DNA from: Polytrichum commune
Lineage: Eukaryota > Streptophyta > Polytrichopsida > Polytrichales > Polytrichaceae
Direction of reading: 5' to 3'
DNA: 64,000 bases
Assembly (NCBI GenBank): GCA_950295325.1
Contig: OX485806.1
Location: forward strand, 23,126,001-23,190,000
The notes beneath the pieces were generated by a model. That model was given only the letters and a program-made list of their open reading frames with translations, did not search any database and was not told where the DNA came from. The position numbers and the translations under genes are program-made. Below, piece after piece: positions 24,416 to 37,705 of this stretch (its first letter is position 1; each line of letters begins with the position of its first letter).

Positions 24416-25655
24416 TACATGTGGGATAAATACATTTATACCTCAAAGAACTACTAGGGGCAACAACTACCCATGATCTATGTTCGGGGAAAACCGACGG
24501 CTAGTTCATTATTAGCCGATGGATTTCCCCTCATGGCCGGTCCAAATTTCCAACCATCAGATGGCAATCCGACTGTAATTTCAATCCTCTGGCAATTAGC
24601 CGATGGACCAAAAAATGTCTCGGAAATGTAGCCGATTCTTCTTGTGAGTTACTGGATTTCAGCCGGAAGCATCCAGAGCGCTATTTGTTTGGGGCATTTG
24701 ATGATGCACTTGAGGAAGTACCCTAAACCTTAAACATTTTGAATTATGCAACCTTTCCATGACCAAATCCAATTGCTTCTATGAAGAATTGGGGGACCCT
24801 TGGCCTTCAAGCGGTGAAGGCATTGCTAGGTTCAATTCCTGCCAAGGATATTAACTCTTCAAATTTAAAGTTTTGAAGATGCCTTTCTTTTCACTTATTC
24901 AAGATTTTGTACTAAGAAATGATTTCTAATAACTTTTCATACATTTTTTAAACAATTAGTGCCGATATGAATTCCATTTAATCGGATATTGGCCAATGAA
25001 AGTATGAAAATATAGGCAATTGGCCGATTGATTTTACAAAAAACCGGCTCTTGCCTATGTAAATTGGAAAAAATCCGACCCTTTGTAGCAACTACCGGCA
25101 ATTAGCCACTAAGGGGCGGTTTACACTATGGACCATGAAGTCGTCCCACGGCCATCTAAGCGATGTGATTGGACGTTGAAGTCGTCCCAGGACGACTTGG
25201 GTTTACACCAAGGAAAAAATGGCAGAGTGACCACGGAGGTTGAGGTCCACAAATTTGTTTTTTTAAGCCTACTCTATCCACTGCCATGGTCCAATGGGTT
25301 TTCCGTTGGGACAAGCAAAAGAGGTGGTCTAGGAAAAATAGCAAGGGCCCATGTCAGAAAAATGCCGTTTTAATGATTTTTTTGGATTTTTTTAATGATT
25401 TTTTTTCCAACTTAGTTAATGACTCCACTTTTTGGTGCATGGTCATTCTTCATGGTCCACATTCGGTTTACACCTAGTGAAGGGCCCATGAACCATGAAA
25501 ACTAATATTTTAGTAACTCGGACCATGGAAGTCGTCCCATGAAGTCGTCCCATGCAAAATAGGCCTCTTACGTGGGACGACTTCATGGTCCATAGTGTAA
25601 ACCGCCCCTAAGGCTTCAAAAACTTCCCGAACTCTGCCCATGATCCTTAATAGTG
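24416..25655. mobile_element. Possible CACTA-type relic
   Basis: It starts CACTACTACATGTGGG, and a TAGTG at 25651-25655 closes a loosely matching reverse end. Motifs of the type CGACGGCTAG and ATTAGCCGATGG recur (24495, 24511, 24595), as subterminal repeats do in plant CACTA elements. No 3-bp target duplication is evident, and a PIF-like MITE sits inside at 25113-25608. Confidence 0.28.
25113..25608. mobile_element. PIF/Harbinger-like MITE with perfect ~37-bp TIRs
   Basis: GGGGCGGTTTACACTATGG with the following CATGAAGTCGTCCCA is mirrored exactly at 25573-25608. TAA flanks both sides (25110-25112 and 25609-25611). It is 496 bp. The perfect long inverted repeats suggest that it is the youngest of this family in the window. 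Confidence 0.88.
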
Positions 25656-26517
25656 GTTGGACCCTGCTTTCAAATCTAAACATGTCTGGAGACAGTTGGG
25701 GCTGTTTTTATTCCCAACTTTATAGTAGTTGAGGTATATCCAAGGAAGTGGGACCGGCACCCAAAAAATTTAGGGATTACTAAAACCCGTAGCCGACATT
25801 TGCACATCCTAATATAGGTGACTAGGTAGAAGAATCAATGCCTAATCCGATATGTTTTTTTTGGGCACAAAGTTCAAACTGCCCGATCGACCATAAACTT
25901 CCATCATCATCATCATCATGGTTTTTTTTTAGGGTTTTTTTTCATTACATTCGCCCTTTTTGTGAGAGGTTGACACATTGAAACACATAATTTGACCACT
26001 CACATCACTTAAATGCAGTCTAGAGCACCGTTTGACGTGGCAAATAAAGGTTGAGGCATCCATGGTCGACCGGGTCAATTTAACCGCTAACTAGGGTCAT
26101 GTAATGCCGACATGGTTGAGATTTTGATATGTTCAGGCGAGCGAAGTCAAGGTTTAGGTGGCAACAACTTGTGATTGAGTACCCTCACAAGAGTTTTGAC
26201 AATTGTCGTACCCAAGCATTAGAATTTAGATGAACGCTTATGAGTTGACCTATAAATCAGGTTTGTGTTACGATTACTTTACTGCTTCGTAATTTGTAGC
26301 AAGTTCCATATTCATGAAAACTATTTTTTTATTTAAAATCTAGCATTCTCCTCGGAATATGTTTCTTATTGGAAGAAAATCAATTCCCCTCTATTGCTCC
26401 TCCTAAACATATGCAAACTCTCTTGTTTTAACGACGGTTATATATGCCTCAACTTTAAGGGTTGTTGCCACTTCTTTTTCTTCCAATCACAAATTAGATT
26501 ACTAACCGTCTACATTG

Positions 26518-27108
26518 ATATGTGTAATTAGGTTGCCCCATGCTAGTGTACTGATATTCCATATTATTTAGAATTTTTGATATCACAACAACCTCGGGGG
26601 GGGGGGGGGGGCAGTGTGTTTAAAAGGTAAGGATATAGGTGCGAACAACCACTATTTTATAGGGGGGTATTACTTTCAATTTATTTTTTTGACATGCTAT
26701 CATTATGTAATTTTCTACTTTGGGTTAATAGAAAAATGGCTTGGATTACTTATAATTCCAAATTACCTATTATTCCATACCCTATAGTACTTTAAAGATG
26801 TCCAGTGCCATTTTTGATACCCTATATTACTCTTAAGTCCATTTATAATTTTTTTCCCCCATGCTTTAAAAATACCCTATCATTTGTTTGCACGTATATT
26901 GCTACTCCAACTAATGACTACGCCCCCCCCCCCCCGAGACAACAACAAAATGCATGGAATGTTTTTGGTTTTTTTTTAATACAATTTCAATTTCATTTTT
27001 AAAAATTGTGGTTGCTATAGGATGAATAAACAACGTTATAAGTTTTTGTAATTTGATTTTGACCCAAGGTAATTTCCATGGGTAAAGAGGCAACCTAATT
27101 GCACATAT
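26518..27108. mobile_element. TIR element, 591 bp
   Basis: The ends are ATATGTGTAATTAGGTTGCC and GGCAACCTAATTGCACATAT, a 20-bp inverted pair with one mismatch. It is AT-rich with homopolymer G and C runs. A partial relative lies at about 30258-30400 in reverse. Confidence 0.65.
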
Positions 27109-28147
27109 AAGTGTAAACCTATTACATTGCTTTCAATAGATATTTCACCTGCTATGGACTTGTGGAACATATACCTAGTTACTCTACGCTGATACGGTAG
27201 TATTGACATGTTGAATAGAGGTCATATAAATGTCATGAGATCCATTCGTAGCATGGGTTTATTTGAGCATGAACTTGGATTGCATCATAATTCAAGGTCA
27301 CTTCCATGGGCCGGCTTTCTTACAACATTATGTAGCTCTTGTCTAATGTTTAGTGGGCCGGACCCATGGATTGACATTCTAGGATTTATGGTGTGTTGTT
27401 TGCATCTTGTAGTAGTTTCAAACTCAGTCTCAAGCCATTTGGGGCAAGTGAGGTATGGTTGTTGATCGTCATTTCATTCATTGTTATTAGTTGGATGTCT
27501 TGGGTCGGTTTGCACTTCAAAATATCATATATTCGGCACCCAGTTGTGTGCTACTGAAGATTGTTATGCCAACTTCCAAGTGCATGAATGATACTCTTGA
27601 CACCTTCCCAAAGCACTTTAGCACTTCAAATATGCTCCCATGGCATGGTAACCATGCAAGAGTTTCAACAAAAAGAGTACCTTGCGGGCCAAGGGGGGCC
27701 CTTTGTCGGCACATAGATCTCAAGATTAGTTGGAATTGGAATACCGAACTCTTGGTTGTTGTTTTGTTTCGTGGTAGCTTGGGGGCTGTCCTTGGTGGTG
27801 GGTTTAGGGTTGTCCTTTGTGGTTGGTGCTCAAATTTTCCCTTTTATGTGGCGGTGTCGCATGGTTGAGGCGCCCCCTGCGGCCCCTGTCTTTCTTGGTG
27901 TCGGCTTATTGGCCTTTTGTCTCAAGAAGTATACAAACGATAAAATGACAACTAAACCGATGTTGTTCTTTTGAGTATTTAAGCATGAATAGCATCAATA
28001 TATCACCTCGATATTTGTTGGGTCGTGGTGGTAAATTAAAAAAGAGGATTGAGCACATTTTAACATGTAGTTGTTGTGAACACCATTTGCTTCAAATATG
28101 ATTTTTTAAAGCGTTGACTATGGGTGTGGTCAAAATGAACCTAGGTT

Positions 28148-28208
28148 GTCATGTTCAAATCATGTGTTGTCATGTTCAAATCATGTGTTGTCATGTTCAA
28201 ATCATGTT
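28148..28208 (+). repeat. 22-bp tandem repeat, about three copies
   Basis: GTCATGTTCAAATCATGTGTT plus one base is repeated with no change, and the last copy is incomplete. Confidence 0.85.
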
Positions 28209-30699
28209 CATATTAAACAAACATCTGTAAGGTTAACTTTTTGTGAGGATCATGATTAGGCATAGTTACAAAATGAGATGGTTACATAGTGTGAAATAAG
28301 AAGGATATGGAACTTGTTGGAAGTGTCATCCGCTTGGATGAACGGCTGATTATATCATTATTTTCAGGTTATACAAGTGCAAGTCGTTGAACACACATAA
28401 GTTGTTTGGATAGGCTAACTTAGGTTGGGTTTGAACTAGGGTTTAGGACCAAAGAGACTCCAAAGTTGCACAATTTTATTGGATGAAAGTAATATTTTGG
28501 ACCCAAGAAGTTTACACTAGGGTCCCAAGTATGAAAAAAATGAAAGTTCACTTATATGGCATCAATTTCGTGCGAATCTCAAGAATCCCCACTCAATAAA
28601 TCCTCCTCATAGTTTGAGAAACCAATCTTGAGTTTGAAAGGAAGGTCCATTAAGAAGTGTTTTTATTACCCAAGTTTTTTGGAGCTAGACTTGAATGTAA
28701 AACCATCCTTCATCTTATAAATCAAGAATTCAAGTGGTTCCCATAGGGAATGGCCTTGGAATGGCAAGTTGCTATACTCCAAACTCTTTGAGTATGGCTA
28801 AGTGCAAGAGATCAATCTCACATGCACATGGAGTGAAGACAAACAACCCGGGGGTGAACCCTTCATACAAAGTTATGGCTAAGAAATAGAAAGAAGTAGA
28901 TATACCACAAAATTTTATATAGAAATGTAATAGCATACCATATGTGCTCAAGAAAAAAACTTGCAAACTTGGGCCTCCAGTATTTGTGGATAAAAATAAT
29001 TCACTGTTGCTCAACCAACGTATTACTCACAAAACCCACCCCTATGGGAGCATTTTGATGTTCAAAATGTTTCAAAATGGGCTCCAAGTGATATCCCAAG
29101 TGGATTGACCGCAATTCACTCAAAATAATTAACACTTACTCTACCCCCCCTGGGGATACCTTGAGACCAAACCTCAAACCATAGGGTTTTGGGTTGGTCA
29201 TGGGGGATGACGGTGGATGTGCCATTCATATACTTGATGAAATATGAAGTTGTTGGATGATTGTCTCTATCTTAAGTCCTATCCTATAATCTCCTCTTTA
29301 TGTATACCTTTTTAAAATAAAATAATTTACATGTGGGTCCAATGTTTGATTATATATATTTATTGCCAAGGAAAGAAAAATACCCTGGACCTATATGTAT
29401 ATATTGTAAACCATAATCATGATTAAGACTCTTCAACACACCCATGTGATGCAAGTATGGAAATTCAGTGCACTCCTTGGGACAAACAACATCTTCAAAT
29501 CACAAATAGATATGTAACAGGGTAGATGCTTCCCGGATGATCCGAGTAGTGCAACTTGCACAAACTTAGCAAGATGGCATGGGGCCGGTTGGAAATTCGT
29601 GATGTCTATGTGAACTCATCCATCATGGAATAAGAGGCACATAGAAAAACCACCCCTTTCCCCCTATACTAGTTGAGGATCAATTTTAGTTATGTAGGAC
29701 CAATCGAAACGAATTAACAACAAATGTTGTTGATTTTGCTAGAGAGTGACGGGGGCAACAAAATCATCAACCAGGGGTTGATTGGAGCTTTGTGGTTTCT
29801 ATGTAAATGCATTGTTGATGAAGGGGCCTTATTGAATACCAAACTCTATAAGGTAGAAGCACGTATAGTGAACACATAGAACACCAAAGACCCTTCACAT
29901 GCATAAAATACTTCATATTGCTTTTCAAAATATTAGCAAATCTATTAAGTGGTCAATGCACTTGAGTTCATCAAATTTTGACGTGTGCAATTTAGATAGT
30001 CATAATATCAGAAGTCAAGATTCCCCTTTGCAAGGCAAAGTGGTTGTATTACTCCCCAATAAAGTGGACAACGTAAATTGTAACATTTTATCTCTTTCAA
30101 CCAACGTGGAGCCTTTTTGGTTCTTGGAATTACACTAGGATTGTTCATGTTGAGTTACATAGCTTGACTTTGAGACAAAGTACATGTGTCAGAATTGGGG
30201 TTGTCAGTGAACAATCCTACCTTCAGTCGAGGACCGATTGAGTCATTCCAAGTACACAAATATGTGCAATTAAGTTGCCTGTGCGAATAGGTTGCCTCTT
30301 TACCATGCACATTGCCCTCTGGTTAAAATCAAACCATACAAACTTATAAATTTGTTCATTCATCCGTATATCAACCACTTGATATATAAGAAAGAAAAAC
30401 GGTTACCGTTATTTATTTTATTTTATTTATTACTATGCTAATGAAAAGAAATAAAAAATTGTAGTCAATAAATCAGTGTAGATCTCTAATAACCACAGAC
30501 ACTAAGTTGGAACCTCTTGAGATGCCATTTTCTGTAGTCAAATTGTACAAATAGACTAAAATATGGGGAGGCCTAAGGTATATCATTTTGTATAGCAAAG
30601 TTATTTTCCCCATGAAGGGGGCCGCAGATAGAGGCGCATAGTTTGTTGAATTTGCGAGCCTAGAGTAGCGGGTGCGACAGCAGCAGCAAACCAGGGGGG

Positions 30700-33600
30700 G
30701 TTCGAGACTTGAGCCCAAAGGGGGCAGTGGCGAAAGGTGGCGAAACTCCGGTCCAAGGGCGACAGGCTCGTGTGGCGAAAGGTGGCGAAAGTATCCACGC
30801 TCTTAGTCCGTCTCCTCGCATTAGCGCCCCCTCCGCTGGCTCGCACTTCCCTTCCCTTCCCTTCCCTTCCCTCCCCTTCCTCCCTGCCTGTCTGTCTGTC
30901 TGCGCTCGCTATATTTGCCAACGTCCGCCCGACTTGCAGCCTCGCTCTTTCATCGGTGTGGTGCAGTGCTGTGCAGCGTCTTCGCCTCCTTCTCTGTGCG
31001 TTTTCTATTCTGGATTTCTGTACGCATGGTTCACGCTTTGGTGCCCGAAAGCGGCGGGGGGAGGGGGGTGTTGGGGGGGGGGGGGGGTGGGAGAGAGAGT
31101 GAGAGGGAGGGAGAGAGAGAGGGAGAGTGAGAGAGAGTGTTTGTTCGGTCTGGAGCTAGAGATTGACGCGAGAGTCATCTGCTGTAACCGTTTTTTAATC
31201 CGCTCCGATAACGGTCCTCGTGCTTTACGCCATAGGTCGTATGGTTTACTGGCCACGAGTTTCAATTCGGTATGCAGCAGGGTCTTGGTTGTTCACCGAA
31301 AGGAGATTGGGATGTTGTTCATGCAGATGTGCCTGACTAGTGCAGCTTATTGGAGTGGAGGCTGGCAATGGCAGTTAGATGTACAATCCAACTGTTCCGC
31401 TGTTTGTTGTATATATTAGAGCCTCGGCATTCTGGCTGATTCGATTTGACTCGATGAGAGAGGGCGAGATGGACCGGAAGAAGCTTCAATTGTTCCAATC
31501 CGCGAATCTTGCGTGCGGACTCATTCATTGATCAGCATATGTACCGTCGTTTTGAGCTTCCTCCAAAATTTGTATGGAATGCTTAAGTATGTATCAGGAG
31601 AACTCCACTTGTATTCGAGGAATCCAACAAATGAGCGCATTAAGTCAATTTTCCCGCAACTAGTATTTGAGAGTTTCTGGCCGCGCTGAATATCTGTTTA
31701 CCTATGTGCACATCGGCGCTTTAGCCTCTTCTGATCTGTATCGGTGCTGGTGAAAGGAATTTTTCTTCCGCCGCTTGATTCCGTAGCTGAGTGGCAGTTG
31801 TCGTATAATCGAGTTTATATTGCATTCAACGTTTTTTGTGGTTGTTATTGTATGCTCACAATGTTGAGAACAACGCAAGTGCTTTGGCAATTTCCCGGTT
31901 CTTACTTCTCCTGTTTGATCAAGATGTAGCTTCACCTGCCATAACAGCACTTTTTGGGTTATATTGCCCGCAAATGCCGAGCTTCTTGCTCCGGAAAATG
32001 CGTGTCTGAACAACTCTGATCTTCTCCCGCCAGCCTTCTTCACTTTTCTTGCAAGTATACTGCAGCTGGTGACGGGCCTTTAGCTTCAAGCCCCTAGTAC
32101 AACAATAAAAAAACCTGGCAAAACTAACGGCGCTTAAAATACTTAGTTCTTCCTTGTAAAGTGTGTACTTCTTTATCGCCTTGTAATGTAAGTCTCGAGT
32201 TTGGCTACGATATCCGGGTAATAAACTATTTGGTGGCGTTGTCGCATCCTTACGTTGGGATATGTCCTTCTCAAGCCTGTCTGGACCTGTAGATACTTAT
32301 AAACGTCTGCTGAGCTTGCTTGCACAAGATATATACCCGCTGTACTATAACACATATTTTTACATTTATACACCCCATAGCGGAGGCGCAATGGTGCTCA
32401 CTCCGTTGATATTGGTGAATATACTGAAGAAGTGTCCGTCGCTCAACTTGTGAACATCGTCCATTGGTGGATCGTAAGCTGCGCTTGAGGTAGTTGACTT
32501 CTTATATACCTATCACTACTGATCAAAATGTCCGACTGCAGCTTTTTATAATGAGTTGCTTACGAGACACTGTTCTTTAGAGGTCTAAGTTTGTTCAGGA
32601 CTGGACCTCATGAGGTAGAAGTCCTCTGAAATGCACTCAACAGTCCTCCAGTTTAATTTTCAGTTTTAGTGCTCAGGTATCTTGACATTATGTGCTGTTC
32701 CCCAAAGATTAGATGTAAGCCTCCAAAGTCTTTAGTGTAGGTGTGAATGTTGTTCTCAGCAGTTAGATTTGTTAATGTTGGCCCTACATCGATGAACGTC
32801 ATCGTAGTAAGTACAATAGGAGCACCTGTCGAAGACTTTTAGACCTGCTACCTATATATAAATGCGAGCAGCGTGCACTACGTATCATTGCCTTGGTGGC
32901 GGCAAGTGCACCTGGCACCGCTCCCTCCAATCTGAAGCCAAAACTCCAAATCACTCAAGCGTGTGTGATTAGTGTGTGCACGTGTGAGATTTTTCTCTCT
33001 CGTGTGCACAATTTAAAACTTCAGTCAACTAGTATCTGTAAGTTCTCAGCCTTTGATAGGAAGGTCAGACTAGGTGATTTGTGCGTGTGCGCCTACTTTC
33101 TTGCTTTATAAATGAGCTGGTTGCTTCTGCCAACCTGCCCAAAGTCTTCGAGACATACAAGTTGAACTTAGAGACAAATGTTCTCGTCATGGAACTACCC
33201 TTGACTACTCTTGACTAGTGGTGATAACTTATGTGTATCTCCGTCACAAACCAATACTGACGTAGTGCTCTGACGCTTTAGGTCCATCTCGCGTCCATCC
33301 TCACTTCCATTGATGTTTCTCTTGTAAACGTTTATTAGTATCTATTCGTAAGGATTGGACAAGGTCGTGTGCCTATGCTACGACATTACAAACTACATTA
33401 GCTCCTCAACGGGGAATCCATCCTAACCTATATTGTTGCTGTGTAATTGAGCCTTGAGTGAAGAAAATGTTATGCCACGAAAAGCATCCAACTTATCTAA
33501 CGCTGGCCATGCTACATAGTGAAATTTGCTCACGTTCTAAAAGGGTCCACCGCCTTTTCTGTACAGTGAAGGAAGTCGGGAAGTGTCCCCCGGCTATGCT

Positions 33601-34812
33601 CACGACGAGCGAACATCAAAATTTACGAAGCTATCGAATGAGCACAACCGGAAGATATATAGCTGGAACTTGGCGCTTACGATTTAAGCAGACGTTGACT
33701 ATTGAGCAAGGTCATTTTTGTCTCAATCCCGTCTTCGTTGAGTATCACGAGACGCTAGAAATACAAGTCCTGATGTGAGCAAGATGACCTGTGTGTCGCT
33801 GTCCAGGCTTCAGGCATATGCACAACCAGAACTCCCACTCGAGTTTCTGAAGATCAAGCCGATCATTACGATATAGATCTTATTAAAATTACACCAAGGT
33901 CATGATATCGACGCGGACGGAAGGGTTATGGTCCTGCAGTGCTATCTAATGACGGTGTTACAACACCTTTTAGCCTTACTACCATTCTCATTTCTGAATT
34001 GCTAACTCGTCAATAACCTTGTAGATATCATTACAAAATACTAACTTATTTGCATGTTCTTGCGGCCTTGGAGTTACATGATTGGTATATCGTGAATTTG
34101 TGAGTCATTCCTCCTGTGAACCTGGATGTTACCTGATAAACTTATCCACTGACATGTTCGTAACATCAGCGGCATTAAGTCTATTGCTATGTCACTGCTC
34201 CAGGAACCATGGTGTCTGAAGCTTATGATGTACTTTGATCAAGTTATATGAGTACAGTCATCTTATCACTTTGAGAATATTACTGAAGTTGAACACAGGA
34301 ATAAAGTCATTCTTGACGGAGACTAACACTATCAGTAGTTGTTCTTACACGAGATTGATCTAACAAGATACGGAGGCCTTTGTTGATTTCGACTGAACAC
34401 AATTAATCTAGAGATTTCGTGTCAGAAACAGGGAGCCAATAGATATGACTAACTGACTATTACTGTTCAGGGCCCTTGACAAGCTAGTGCGTGCAATGCT
34501 AGGTTCTTAAACCAGGATGACCACTCTATAGATTTCTTGTGAGTAGTTGTACTTTCTTTACATGCCTCTCTTTGACGACTAATCATAGGGGCTTGTTCCT
34601 TTATCGAGTTTCTTCCTGATTTGATGGAGCTCTTTGATTCTAGGATAGGCTTTGTCGTCATAATTTCCCACCTATTTCTGTTTTGGATATAGATTCAGCG
34701 CATGACTCCAAGGCTTAATAGGTCTTGGGCACATGGCTTATGGACTGAACATTTGAAACTCTCTGCCGTGACAGAAATCAGCACGGTGTCGTGGACCTAG
34801 GCCAAGACCTCC
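30700..34812 (+). promoter_or_regulatory. Probable promoter and long 5' leader region of GIF
   Basis: This 4.1-kb stretch ahead of the GIF start codon has no convincing coding gene. It opens with CT-rich tracts (30848-30900), then a G-run and GA-rich tract (31056-31138), a composition common around plant transcription starts and 5' leaders. I recognise no member of the dispersed repeat families between about 31.2 and 34.8 kb, unlike the sequence on both sides, which fits a selected leader or promoter. The 236-codon ORF at 30709-31419 runs through the low-complexity tracts, resembles nothing I know, and could at most be an upstream ORF. Transcription start and leader introns cannot be fixed from sequence alone. 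Confidence 0.35.
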
Positions 34813-37705
34813 ATGATGCAGCACATGGCGGCCTATGCCAGCTCCAACATCACCACCGAACTCATTCAGAAGGTGTGTAACACATCACCACTTTAACACT
34901 TGCAGATTACGTGCGCTTTCAGTTTTCTTTGAATTAGCCTCTGTAGCGATTAATGCAGTGTTTGTGATGCTCATACCTACTCCACTTTCTTCTAACTTCA
35001 CAACCTTGACGTTACTTGTAAGTTCTTCTCAAGAGTCGTGTATCCTAAAATTGAAGACTGTTGCTGACAAAATAGATAAGCATGCCGAGAGATGATTTCC
35101 TGGTTGATATTTTTCGCGGAGCTGTTAATCACCTACACAAGCCAAGCCGCGTAAGAAGTAGATCAGTGCAGCCGTTTCGTGCCTAGATCAGTGTTACTTT
35201 ATTAGCAAAATAAAAGTGACTGGAAAGGTTGTTAAGTTTAAGGCATCTTGTAACTTCCCACAGCGTACGTGCACAAGAACTGTGAAAGATTGCGTCGTAC
35301 AGCGGGACCTTCTTTAGATCGCTCTTCGCACGTTTTATGTAAGGATGTTGTTGGAAATTCAGACCAGTCCCAGAGACGTTGGTGTCCACCTAGATGAACA
35401 TATCACCCAAGTGAGGTTACCAAGTGAGGTCCCGTATTGCCAAGTGACTTTAGGCCGAAACACACTGGTTCCTCCAGCTATGTAGGCTTCAGGTTTCATG
35501 TAATCTCTGTAGACACCGTAATGTGACAAAGTGATTATGCTAAATCACTCCAATCAGCTTGGCATGGACCCCACGATAGGAGAATTTTACAAGGCTATGA
35601 TGCAGTCAATAGCTGATTAGGTGCGGTGAGCACGAGCGTGAGCACGACAGCCTTCGTCTGTGGGCCAGAAAAGACCTAGTAGAAGATCTACCTTGAGAAA
35701 TGGCTACCGACGATTGTCAGTCCATGAAGTCAGTGAAAAAGATTTCTTTATCTATACCTTTTGTAACTGTGACAACTGATGGGCTAGAGGTACCACGTCC
35801 ACTTTCTAACGCAACCTGCCTTTAGACTTCTAATTTCTTATAAGGACGGCAGGCTCCGAAATTCTAATAGGTAATTGACATGTAACAAGATCTTAGATCA
35901 TGTAGAAATTGCCTGGAACTGAACCAAGTACTCGGCAGTTGATATTTTAGGACATTCAGATCATCACATAATATTAGTGAACCTCGTCTCATATTTCTTT
36001 GCGTCCTTTCGGTGAATGTTCCTTGCTAAACCGAGCTGATCAGGTGAGCTCCAACATTGGTTCTAGAGGTTCAGAAATTTCTCCTTTGTATCTGTACTGA
36101 CAGATTTGTCATGCATAGAATGAGGCGCGCATTTCGAAATTTTATTATATATTTAATGTCGTATAGTTCCCAATATCTTAATAAGAGTGTGGACATTACA
36201 AATGCAGTTTAATCTGTATTAAAAAATGTGAAGTTGACAGTCTTGATGATCTGATGAAGGTTATGACGAACTTCAGGACATAAAGGATCATGTCTGTATT
36301 GCCCATGGTTTACAAAGTCTGCCATCTGCGGAGGACGATAATCGAGGGAAAAAGTTTCATCAATAACGCCTGATATGCAGACTCTGACATACTCGTTCTC
36401 AATGCGATGCAATTAATGAAGTGGTCATAACCAGTTTCATGAATTGCATACTTGCCGAGCTGCTTGTGGGTAGGTCCAGAATCAATGTTGAGCCAGTTGA
36501 ATCATTGCTTGCGGGCATAGTAGCCTTCTGATGTGAAACATTGGTGTTTTTTTTACAGTACTTGGACGAGAACAAGCAGCTGATTCTTGCCATACTTGAT
36601 AATCAGAATCTTGGCAAGATTAATGAGTGTGCAACGTAAGTTTCTCAATAGAGTAAAGACACTTTTCGTGTACTGGTTTAAGGCGAAATACTTGTCAGTT
36701 GACCCATCTGCTTTAAGTCATGTTAGCTCGCCATTCATTCCTCTCCTTGCAGTTTCAGGACGTTGCAAGAGGGTGTCTTAAATAGATGTAAAGAGGTGTA
36801 CATGCTAGACATGGATCCCCACCTTGTACTACAAGCTTCTTGTGGTAGCGAGCTGCAGCAAGAAAAGCTCGTAGCATTCTGTATGGTTTTAGAAATTCTC
36901 CAAAACCTTTTCATGCTATGGATTGGATGTGGAAGCTCGCCGATGAATTGACACTTTGATTTCTACTTTAGATACCAAGCAAAGCTGCAACAGAATCTAA
37001 TGTACCTGGCAGCCATAGCGGATGCCCAGCCACAAGGTGGACATTCTCAGGTATGCGTTCCAATCGTATGTCTTTCAACTTCATTGTGAGTGGAAGGAGC
37101 CTGGGTAATTAGGCGATAGTAAGGATTTAGCAAGTAAATCGTGTTTGCTATTCTTCATGTCATAAACAGATCTTTTACCACATACTTCTACGTAGATGAG
37201 TTTTTTGAGGGTTGTGACATTTGAAGTTTCTTACTGCAAATGAATTGCATGACCTCTTATTCGCATTTGTGGTCTTCATGGAAATTAGATGCAGGCTCCC
37301 GCACCATCCATGCAACCAGCTCAGCAATACATGCAGCAGCAGCAACAGATGATGATGAATCAAAGAAACGCTATGATACCATCATACCTCCAACAAAGCC
37401 AACAAGCTTCGCAACAGTCATTCTACAGTCAACAGAGCTTGTTGTCCGGTGGTGGCGGATCGATACACATGTTATCCAACGAGAGAGGTATCGGTGGAAA
37501 CGGTTCGCAAGCGTCTCCAGGATACTCTGACGGAGGAAGGGATGGGAACCAAATGAACATGACATTGCAAGGAGATATGCATGGAGGCAATGGGACGGAT
37601 TTGGGCTGCTCCTCCCCTCTTGGACACCGCGATGGCGGCTCGGGGCAAGGTAACGATGATTCAGAGGCTTCTTATTTAAAAGGCTCTGATGGAAGCAGTC
37701 TGTAG
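34813..37705 (+). CDS. GIF: GRF-interacting factor (SS18/SSXT family transcriptional co-activator)
   Basis: Four coding exons: 34813-34872, 36559-36635, 36972-37050 and 37289-37705, giving 210 residues. All junctions are GT-AG and in phase. Residues 4-70 form the SNH domain of the SS18/GIF family: ITTELIQK is followed in exon 2 by YLDENKQLILAILDNQN and in exon 3 by LQQNLMYLAAIADAQPQG, the family hallmark. Residues 73-130 are Met/Gln-rich, and the rest is Gly/Ser-rich with a short acidic patch, as in plant GIF co-activators. In plants GIF proteins bind the QLQ domain of GRF transcription factors through SNH, recruit SWI/SNF remodelers in the nucleus and promote cell proliferation in leaves and meristems. 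The start is the first of two adjacent ATGs; an in-frame TAG lies at 34798-34800. Exon 1 ending at IQK is, as I recall, the usual GIF intron position. Which paralog (GIF1/AN3, GIF2 or GIF3) cannot be decided. Intron 1 is 1686 bp. Confidence 0.95.

Larger units (their letters stand above)
25656..30699. other. Gene-free stretch
   Basis: ORFs of up to 125 codons (27491-27868) show no domain or gene-like context. Notable items listed separately are a TIR element (26518-27108), a 22-bp triplicate (28148-28208) and a partial relative of the TIR element (30258-30400). A 16-base G-run lies at 26596-26611, and a repeat piece at about 28430-28740 is shared with 45755-46120. Confidence 0.45.

Noticed and set aside
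27491..27868. 125-codon ORF
   Set aside because: It has no recognisable domain, no coding bias and no splice partners.
30709..31419. 236-codon ORF, the longest uninterrupted one in the window
   Set aside because: It runs through CT- and GA-repeats and a G-run, gives low-complexity Ser/Pro/Arg/Glu sequence, and overlaps other open frames. It is more likely leader or promoter sequence of GIF.
33458..33778. 106-codon ORF upstream of GIF
   Set aside because: It has no similarity that I recognise and no neighbouring exons. It is possible as an upstream ORF but unsupported.
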